Assembly: GCA_963742725.1 (NCBI GenBank)
Contig: CAVUMX010000003.1
Coordinates: 1,488,001 to 1,552,000 of the forward strand
Direction: 5' to 3'
Source of the DNA: CAVVAL01 sp963742725
Lineage (GTDB): Bacteria > Actinomycetota > Actinomycetes > Mycobacteriales > Cryptosporangiaceae
Length of the DNA: 64,000 nt
Positions 41,251 to 47,361 of the stretch are shown piece by piece. Below the pieces are notes generated by a model that did not search any database, had not been told where the DNA came from, and worked only from the letters and a program-made list of their open reading frames with translations. The position numbers were made by a program, and so were the translations under genes. Numbering within the stretch: position 1 is the stretch's first letter; each line of letters starts with the position of its first letter.

Positions 41251-42995
41251 GCCGCCGCCCGGACACCCAACCGGCCGAGCACCGCGCCGGCGATGCCGCC
41301 GGCGGTGAGACCGTGCGCCCGCAGCACGTGCGCCCGGCTGCCCGGGGCGAGGAACTCGCGCGGCAGGCCACAGTTCACGACCGGGGTGCCGATTGCGTGG
41401 TCAACCAGCAACTGGGCGATCGCGGTGCCGACCCCGCCGACGCGTCCGCCGTCCTCGACGGTGACGACGAGCGCATGGCGGGCGGCGAGATCCGCGAGCA
41501 CGGGCGGCACGGGTGCGACCCAGCGCGGGTCGACGACGGTGGCCGAGATCCCGGCGGCGCGCAACTGCTCGGCCGCGCCCAGGCAGGCGCCGGCGAGCGC
41601 GCCGACTGACACGATGAGCACCGCGGCGCCGTCCGCGAGTACGTCGACGCCGTCCACAGTGGTGCGGGCGGGCACCTCCGTGCCGGCGGCGGCCTTCGCG
41701 ATCCGGATCATCGTCGGACCGTCCATGTCGACCGCCTCGCGCAGCAACGCGCGGAGCGTGACGGGGTCGCGCGGGGCGGCGATGCGCAGGCCGGGGACGA
41801 CGCCGAGCATCGACAGGTCCCAGACGCCGTTGTGGCTGGGGCCGTCGTCGCCGGTGACCCCGGCCCGGTCCAGGACGAGGGTCACGGGCAGCCGATGCAG
41901 TGCGATGTCCATCAGCACCTGGTCGAACGCCCGGTTGAGGAACGTCGCGTAGATCGGGACGACCGGGTGCAGGCCGCCCAGCGCCAGCCCGGCGGCGGAC
42001 GTGACGGCGTGCTGCTCGGCGATGCCGACGTCGAACGTCCGGTCGGGGAACGCCTCCTGGAACGCGCCGAGCCCGACCGGTTCGAGCATGGCGGCGGTGA
42101 CCGCGACGACGTCAGGGCGCTCGGCACCGATCCGCGCGAGTTCGTCGCCGAACACGTCGGTCCAGGTGCGGACCCGCGTACCGGTCGGGGCGCCGGTGCT
42201 GGGGTCGACCACGCCCACGGCGTGCAGCCGGTCGGCGTCGTTCTCCGCCGCGGGCGCGTACCCCTCGCCCTTGCGGGTGCGGCAGTGCACGACGACCGGA
42301 CCGCCGAGCGCGCGGGCCTGGCGCAGCGCGAACTCGACGGCGAGCACGTCGTGACCGTCGACCGGGCCGAGGTAGCGGATGCCGATGCTGTCGAAGAAGG
42401 CAGCGGCGGCCCCCGAGCGCAGCGCGTGGGCGAGCCCGCCGACGGTCGGCGCGTACGAGCGTCCGTTGTCGTTGAGGACCACGATCACCGGACGCCGCTG
42501 TGCGGCGCCGAGATTGTTCAGCGCCTCCCAGGCCATGCCGCCGGTCAGGGCGCCGTCGCCGACGACGGCCACGACGGCCCGATCAGTGGCGCCGCGCAGT
42601 TCGAGGGACTTGGCGAGCCCGTCGGCGTAGGAGAGCGCCGTCGAGGCGTGCGAGTTCTCGACCAGGTCGTGCGCGGACTCGATCGGGCTGGGATAGCCGG
42701 AGAGTCCGCCGGCCTGGCGCAGGGTGGCGAACCCATCGCGCCGTCCGGTGAGGAGCTTGTGCGTGTAGCACTGGTGCCCGGTGTCCCAGATCAGATGGTC
42801 ACGCGGCGAGTCGAAGGCGCAGTGCAGCGCGAGCGTCAGCTCGACGACGCCGAGGTTGGCGCCGAGGTGGCCGCCGGTCCGGCACACGTTCTCGATCAGG
42901 AACGCCCGGACTTCCGCGGCGAGCGTCCGCAGCTCGGCGCCGTCCAGACCGCGCAGGTCGGATGGTTCGTGGATCTGGTCGAGAAGCGTCATCAT
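41247..42995 (-). CDS. dxs: 1-deoxy-D-xylulose-5-phosphate synthase
   Basis: 582 residues from ATG 42995 (AAGGAGG site). TDP-binding VVAVVGDGALTGGMAWEALN, catalytic Arg/His region GVDGHDVLAVEFAL-like (YLGPVDGHDVLAVEFALRQA), FDVGIAEQHAVTSAAGLALG and the C-terminal transketolase domain EFLAPGSRAHVLRAHGLTAG. First committed MEP-pathway enzyme. Slightly short versus the usual about 620-640, the N-terminus lacking some residues, but motifs are complete. Overlaps ispH upstream and MFS downstream. Probable dedicated extra copy. Confidence 0.95.
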   Translation of the reverse strand: MMTLLDQIHEPSDLRGLDGAELRTLAAEVRAFLIENVCRTGGHLGANLGVVELTLALHCAFDSPRDHLIWDTGHQCYTHKLLTGRRDGFATLRQAGGLSGYPSPIESAHDLVENSHASTALSYADGLAKSLELRGATDRAVVAVVGDGALTGGMAWEALNNLGAAQRRPVIVVLNDNGRSYAPTVGGLAHALRSGAAAAFFDSIGIRYLGPVDGHDVLAVEFALRQARALGGPVVVHCRTRKGEGYAPAAENDADRLHAVGVVDPSTGAPTGTRVRTWTDVFGDELARIGAERPDVVAVTAAMLEPVGLGAFQEAFPDRTFDVGIAEQHAVTSAAGLALGGLHPVVPIYATFLNRAFDQVLMDIALHRLPVTLVLDRAGVTGDDGPSHNGVWDLSMLGVVPGLRIAAPRDPVTLRALLREAVDMDGPTMIRIAKAAAGTEVPARTTVDGVDVLADGAAVLIVSVGALAGACLGAAEQLRAAGISATVVDPRWVAPVPPVLADLAARHALVVTVEDGGRVGGVGTAIAQLLVDHAIGTPVVNCGLPREFLAPGSRAHVLRAHGLTAGGIAGAVLGRLGVRAAA

Positions 42996-43909
42996 CGGAC
43001 CTCCTTCGGCAGGGTGAACTGGACTGACTCGGTGGTGACGCTGCGCTCCTGCACCTCGATGGGACCCAGCGCGCGCAGGGCCTCCACGACCGCCTCGACC
43101 ACGCTCGGCGGCGCGGACGCGCCCGCGGTGACCGCAACAGTGGTGACACCCTCGAGCCACGCCGGGTCGATGTCCTCCGGTCCGTCGATGAGGTGTGCGG
43201 CGGTGCCTTCGCGGTGCGCCAGCTCGACCAGCCGCACCGAGTTCGACGAGTTCAGCGACCCGACGACCAGGGCCAGCTCGGCCTCGCCGACGATCGCGCG
43301 CAGCGCCTGCTGCCGGTTGGTGGTGGCGTAGCAGATGTCGTCCGATCTGGGCGCGGCGACGCCCGGAAACCGTTCGCGCAAGGCATCCGCCACCTCGGCG
43401 GCCTCGTCGATCGCGAGGGTGGTCTGCATCAGGTACGACACCGCGCCGTCCGCCTGGACCGTGGCCACGTCCGCGACGGTCTCCACCAGCTGGATGCGCC
43501 CCGGCGCCTCGCCGAGTGTGCCTTCCGACTCCTCGTGGCCGGCGTGACCGATGAGTACCACGGTGTCGCCGCGTTCGACGTAGCGGCGCGCCTCGCTGTG
43601 CACCTTGGTGACCAGCGGGCACGTGGCGTCGATGGCGGTGAGGCGCCGTCGCCGGGCATCGGCGCGCACCGCCGGCGCGACGCCGTGCGCGGAGAAGACC
43701 ACCGTCGCGCCGGTCGGCACCTCGTCCAGTTCGTCGACGAAGATCGCGCCGCGCCCTTCGAGGTCACTGATCACATGGACGTTGTGGACGATCTGTTTGC
43801 GCACGTACACCGGCGACCCGTACCGCTCCAGCGCCCGCTCCACGATCTCGATGGCGCGCTCGACGCCGGCGCAGAACGACCGTGGGCCGGCCAGCAGCAC
43901 CCGGCGCAT
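42992..43909 (-). CDS. ispH: 4-hydroxy-3-methylbut-2-enyl diphosphate reductase
   Basis: 305 residues. The three iron-sulfur Cys are in GPRSFCAGVERAIEIVERAL, IDATCPLVTKVHSEARRYVE and DICYATTNRQQALRAIVGEA; FSAHGVAP and SLNSSNSVRLVELAH are the substrate His/Ser-Asn motifs. Full-length IspH (LytB), the last MEP enzyme, giving IPP and DMAPP. Starts within the last base of the prenyl synthase stop codon and ends in the dxs ribosome/start region. Confidence 0.95.
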   Translation of the reverse strand: MRRVLLAGPRSFCAGVERAIEIVERALERYGSPVYVRKQIVHNVHVISDLEGRGAIFVDELDEVPTGATVVFSAHGVAPAVRADARRRRLTAIDATCPLVTKVHSEARRYVERGDTVVLIGHAGHEESEGTLGEAPGRIQLVETVADVATVQADGAVSYLMQTTLAIDEAAEVADALRERFPGVAAPRSDDICYATTNRQQALRAIVGEAELALVVGSLNSSNSVRLVELAHREGTAAHLIDGPEDIDPAWLEGVTTVAVTAGASAPPSVVEAVVEALRALGPIEVQERSVTTESVQFTLPKEVR

Positions 43910-44925
43910 CAGCGGTTCCGCTCGGTGACGAAGCGGGCGGTGGCGAGCAGCTCGGCCCTGACGTCGGCGGGCAGGGATGCCTCGTCAAGGGCATCGATCG
44001 CGCAGGCGAGCTGGCGGGCCGCTTCGCGGGTGGCCCACCGCCGACCGCCCGCGGCCTCGATCAGGCCGGCGACGACCAGCAGATCGTCGTCGGCGAGTGA
44101 GGCGGGGCTGTAGTACAGCTCGGCGAGGCGGCGGCCGGCGGTGCCGCCGGCCTGGAGCGCGGCCACGACAGGCGCGGACTTCTTGCGGGCCCGCAGGTCG
44201 GCGAGGACAGGCTTGCCGAGAACGTCGCGTTTCCCCCAGATGCCGAGGATGTCGTCGACGAGCTGGAACGCGAGGCCGAGGTGGGCGCCGAAGTCGGCCA
44301 GCGCGGCGACGGCCTTCTCGGTGGCACCGGCCAGCAGCGCCCCCAAGGCGGGCGCGGCGCTGAGCAGAGCGGCGGTCTTGCCACCGGCCATGACGAGATA
44401 TTCGATGGGGCTCACGTCGCGGCGCTGTTCGAAGTCGAGGTCGCTGGACTGCCCGTCGATGAGGTGGCGCACGGTGACGGCGAGCTCGCGCGCGGCGGCG
44501 GGCCCGGCCTCCGACTCGGCCTCCAGAAGCACCTCGAGGGCCAACGCCAGCAGCGCGTCGCCGCCGAGGATCGCCGCGGACGTACCGAAGACGGTCCACG
44601 CGGCGGGCCGGTGCCTGCGCTCGGTGTCGCCGTCCATCACATCGTCGTGCAGGAGGGAGAAGTCGTGGATCAGCTCCACGGCGACCGCGGCCGCGATGCC
44701 CCGCTCAGGTGACGGGCCTGCCTTCGCGCCGAGGAGCGCGAGCGCCGGGCGTAGCGCCTTGCCCGCACCAGCGTCCGTGTCGGCGCCGCGGTGGTCCAGC
44801 CACCCCTGGTGGTAGCCCACGATGTGACGGATCTCCGGGCTGAGCCGGTCGGCCGCGGACCGCAGCGCCGGCAGCACCGTCTGACGCGCCGTGGTGAGTG
44901 TGGGCAGCTCTAGCACCTGGGTCAT
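43909..44925 (-). CDS. Prenyl diphosphate synthase (geranylgeranyl-type)
   Basis: 338 residues, GAGGAG site. GKALRPALALLGAKAG, first aspartate-rich motif LIHDFSLLHDDVMDGDTERR (DDxxD), KTAALLSAAPALGALLAG and second motif AFQLVDDILGIWGKRDVLGK. No two-residue insertion in the first motif and an aromatic Phe five residues before it fit a type-I GGPP synthase (C20), though chain length needs testing. First gene of the leftward operon, just upstream of ispH-dxs-MFS-ispG. No terpene cyclase accompanies it, so its product must be used by another partner, which I take to be the divergent peptide system. Confidence 0.92.
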   Translation of the reverse strand: MTQVLELPTLTTARQTVLPALRSAADRLSPEIRHIVGYHQGWLDHRGADTDAGAGKALRPALALLGAKAGPSPERGIAAAVAVELIHDFSLLHDDVMDGDTERRHRPAAWTVFGTSAAILGGDALLALALEVLLEAESEAGPAAARELAVTVRHLIDGQSSDLDFEQRRDVSPIEYLVMAGGKTAALLSAAPALGALLAGATEKAVAALADFGAHLGLAFQLVDDILGIWGKRDVLGKPVLADLRARKKSAPVVAALQAGGTAGRRLAELYYSPASLADDDLLVVAGLIEAAGGRRWATREAARQLACAIDALDEASLPADVRAELLATARFVTERNR

Positions 44926-44999
44926 CGTGACGGCACTCCTCGCTCGGCGACAGGCGAGCGGTCGGCCGCCCGGTAACAGCCCACCGTCCTATGACTTGC

Positions 45000-45176
45000 G
45001 CTGACCGGCCATGACCTGTCCCTCCCGGCGGAACAGCCATTGATCCGTTGTGGATAGTGCGTGGGCAGGATCAGCAGGCGTTCCGCCTAGGGGAACGGCT
45101 GACTGGGCAGTTGTCCGAGCGCCCCGGACTGTTGGTGACGTCAGAGCAACACCCCCGATCTACCCAGGAGGTAGCC
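45000..45176. other. Divergent control region between the isoprenoid and peptide operons
   Basis: No gene (44926-45176). It contains the CGTTCC-N7-GGAACG inverted repeat at 45079-45097 and the peptide ribosome site. No textbook -35/-10 pair was found in either direction. Confidence 0.5.
45079..45097. promoter_or_regulatory. Inverted repeat CGTTCC-N7-GGAACG (copy 2)
   Basis: CGTTCC (45079-45084), spacer GCCTAGG, GGAACG (45092-45097), 80 bp before the precursor ATG. Same arms and spacing as the 18344 copy before the relic peptide, so it is likely a regulator site specific to this gene family. Confidence 0.65.
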
Positions 45177-45287
45177 ATGATCGTCGAAGCTGTCGAGAGC
45201 GTCCTGTCCGGCGAGACCCTCACCGAGGACTTCGAGTACCTGTTCGAGATCACCGCCAGCGGCGGCGACCCGACGAACTACTGCTGA
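45177..45287 (+). CDS. RiPP-like precursor peptide B, C-terminal Tyr-Cys
   Basis: 36 residues: leader MIVEAVESVLSGETLTEDFE then core FEITASGGDPTNYC and stop. ATG 45177 with a near-perfect AGGAGG site. The leader is acidic and amphipathic (EAVESVL, TEDFEYLFE), as in many RiPP leaders. The second peptide gene in the window ends in the same way and its in-frame extra core (SEVTVIGGDPTNHC) shares GGDPTN with it. The single Cys is the very last residue. A prenyl-synthase-like gene and a DUF2332 gene follow after a hairpin. I infer a modified, perhaps prenylated, signalling or antibiotic peptide; no such class is known to me. Confidence 0.75.
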   Translation: MIVEAVESVLSGETLTEDFEYLFEITASGGDPTNYC

Positions 45288-45308
45288 TTCCACATAGCCG
45301 CAGCGGGC

Positions 45309-45334
45309 GGGCCGGCCTCTTCGGAGGCCGGCCC
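45309..45334 (+). terminator. Attenuator hairpin with TTCG loop after precursor B
   Basis: GGGCCGGCCTC (45309-45319), tetraloop TTCG, then the perfect complement 45324-45334, 22 bp after the stop. The stem shares GGGCCGGCC with the hairpin after precursor A. No T run; partial readthrough would give more precursor than enzyme. Confidence 0.75.
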
Positions 45335-45365
45335 TCCCTATATCCACACGCCGGAAAGGACTCTG

Positions 45366-46379
45366 GTGACCAGTACCCTCGCCGCTCCCTGGCACTGCGT
45401 GACGACGCACGCCGACACGGTCCACTCGGCCGTCGCCTCCGCCGTGGCGCTCAGCTGCCCGAGTGACTCCCGGCTGCACGACCCCGTCACGCGGATCGTC
45501 GAGCAGCACGTCGAAGCCCTGGGCGCCAACTCCAACCGCTTCTTCGGCATGGGCGTGCTGGGCGCGCTCACCGGGGACCCGCTGCCGGCGGTCCCGGTCA
45601 GCGTCGTCTCGACACTCTGGTGGTCGGGCGCCGAGGCGCTCGACGATCTCGCCGACTCGGTGTCCGGCGCCGCCGTCCCGGCGCTGCTGCCACCCTCCGA
45701 ACTGCTGGTCGCGGCCATCGCCTGCATGGAACTGGTCCCACGGAACTACATCGACGCCGCCGAACTGCCCGCGGCTCTCCGTGGACAGTGGAGCGGGGAG
45801 ATGCTCCAGGCATCGCTTGCCGCCGCGGCGGGCCAGCTCGCCGACATCGCCCGCGACGACGAAGCCCTCACCTGGGCCCGCGTCATGACGGCCTACGTCG
45901 GCAAGTCCGGAGCCGCGTACGCACGCGAGGCCGTCATGGCCGCCCAGCTCGCCGACGCCGCCCCTGAAGCCCTGCGTGGCTGGCGCGCGTTCGGGCAGTT
46001 GTTCGGCGTCCTGCGTCAGCTCCACAACGACAACGTCGAGTGCGGCCCCGAGGACGACGAAGACCTCGCGAACGGCACCCCGACCCTGCTCCTGGCAAGC
46101 ACTCTGGAGGAGGCGTCGCCCGCGCTACGCAGTGCCCTGCTGGCGCTGCGCCAGGCGGCGATGACCGACCTGGACGCGCGCGCCGCGCTGCGCCGCACGC
46201 TCCTCGCGCCGGACGCGACGACCGGATACCTCCGCAGGCTCGCCGCGCTGCACAGCACGGCCTGTTCGCTCCTCGACGAGCTCGCCGCCCCGTCGATCTA
46301 CCGCGACGCGCTGCGGTACGGGCTAAACGCCTCGGCGCGGCGCGCCGTGCCCCATCAGGAAAGGGAGTCCCGACCATGA
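45366..46379 (+). CDS. ComQ-like / isoprenyl synthase-fold prenyltransferase
   Basis: 337 residues, GTG 45366 with a GGAAAGGA site. It has the all-helical trans-isoprenyl-synthase fold: SNRFFGMGVLGALTGD in place of the usual GKxxRP region, first Asp motif ALDDLADSVSGAAVPALL (DDLAD, residues 93-97), GKSGAAYAREAVMAAQLAD, and a degenerate second motif QLHNDNVECGPEDDEDLANG. Divergent second motifs and partnership with a short peptide gene are features of Bacillus ComQ, which prenylates the ComX pheromone, rather than of housekeeping synthases (one of those, with both motifs intact, lies next door). Stop overlaps the DUF2332 start. A prenyl-transfer role on the peptide is my inference. Confidence 0.65.
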   Translation: MTSTLAAPWHCVTTHADTVHSAVASAVALSCPSDSRLHDPVTRIVEQHVEALGANSNRFFGMGVLGALTGDPLPAVPVSVVSTLWWSGAEALDDLADSVSGAAVPALLPPSELLVAAIACMELVPRNYIDAAELPAALRGQWSGEMLQASLAAAAGQLADIARDDEALTWARVMTAYVGKSGAAYAREAVMAAQLADAAPEALRGWRAFGQLFGVLRQLHNDNVECGPEDDEDLANGTPTLLLASTLEEASPALRSALLALRQAAMTDLDARAALRRTLLAPDATTGYLRRLAALHSTACSLLDELAAPSIYRDALRYGLNASARRAVPHQERESRP

Positions 46380-47338
46380 GATCAGCCCGCGACGTGAGCA
46401 TCGCCGACCAGGCGAGCAGCCAGCTACGGGAGTTCGCCCGGGCGCTCAAGCCGACAGCGCCGCGCTCGGCCGTGATCCTCGCCAACCTCGCCTCCGATGT
46501 GGACAGCGACGGCCCGGTCGGCCGCATCCTCCTCGAACACCCGGCCGCCGGCACGCCCCTGTTCGGCATCCGGGCACTGGCCGGGCTGAACCACGCCCTA
46601 CTCGGGGGCGCCGCGCCCGATCTCGACGCGCTGGTCAAGGGCGACAACAACGTCAACGACGGTGAGATCTGGGCGGTGGCCCGGTCCGCGTTCCTCGCCA
46701 ACGCCGAGCAGGTCGTGGCCGCACTCGACCGCCCGGTCCAGCAGCACCTGCCGCAACGCGCCCACCTTCTGCTACGCGGACTGGCGATGCTGCAGGCGCC
46801 GCGGGTCCGGTTGCTGGAAATCGGCGCCTGCGCGGGGCTGAACCTCCGGCTCGACCAGTACGCGTGGACCGGCCCCGACTGGACCTGGGGCGATCCCCAC
46901 TCACCCGTCGAGCTCACCGGCAGCGGGCCCGCACCCGGCGCCATCGAGATCGTCGACCGCGCCGGCTGCGACCTCGACCCGCGCGATCCGGCCAGCGACG
47001 CCGACGTCCAGATCCTGCGCTCGTTCATCCCGCCCGAGCACGACGAGGACCTGGTCAAGATCGACGAAGCGCTCGCCCTGGCGCGGAGGTCCGGCATGAA
47101 GATCGCCACGGGCAGCGCGGCCGACTGGTTGAGCGAGACCCTTGAGCGCCCCGCGCCGGACGGCGTCGTCACCGTCGTGTGGCACAGCCTCGTCTGGCTC
47201 TATCTCGACGAGGCGGAGCAGCTCATGGTCGAGTCGGTCCTGGCGTCCGCCGCGCGGCGCGGGCCCCTGGCCCGGATCTCGTTCGAGCCGACCGTCTGGG
47301 GCGGGATGCCGAAGCTCCAGGTCGCCATCTACTCCTGA
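46376..47338 (+). CDS. DUF2332 protein, possible methyltransferase-like
   Basis: 320 residues, overlapping the prenyltransferase-like gene by four bases. Full-length DUF2332 (PF10094-type): GRILLEHPAAGTPLFGIRAL, RVRLLEIGACAGLNLRLDQY, GPDWTWGDPHSPVELTGSGP, VDRAGCDLDPRDPAS, LRSFIPPEHDEDLVKIDEAL, VVWHSLVWLYLDEAEQLMVE. The LLEIGACAGLNL segment looks like a SAM-binding motif I, but this family has no established reaction. By context it could modify the peptide (for example methylate the C-terminal carboxyl). A truncated relative is at 18710. Confidence 0.75.
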   Translation: MRSARDVSIADQASSQLREFARALKPTAPRSAVILANLASDVDSDGPVGRILLEHPAAGTPLFGIRALAGLNHALLGGAAPDLDALVKGDNNVNDGEIWAVARSAFLANAEQVVAALDRPVQQHLPQRAHLLLRGLAMLQAPRVRLLEIGACAGLNLRLDQYAWTGPDWTWGDPHSPVELTGSGPAPGAIEIVDRAGCDLDPRDPASDADVQILRSFIPPEHDEDLVKIDEALALARRSGMKIATGSAADWLSETLERPAPDGVVTVVWHSLVWLYLDEAEQLMVESVLASAARRGPLARISFEPTVWGGMPKLQVAIYS

Positions 47339-47361
47339 CCAGCCGGTCTAGGCTGGCTGGT

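Noticed and set aside
43909..44925. Terpene biosynthetic cluster with hidden cyclase
   Set aside because: No class I (DDxxD/NSE with aromatic pocket) or class II (DxDD) cyclase was found anywhere in the window; the only other isoprenyl-fold protein is ComQ-like.
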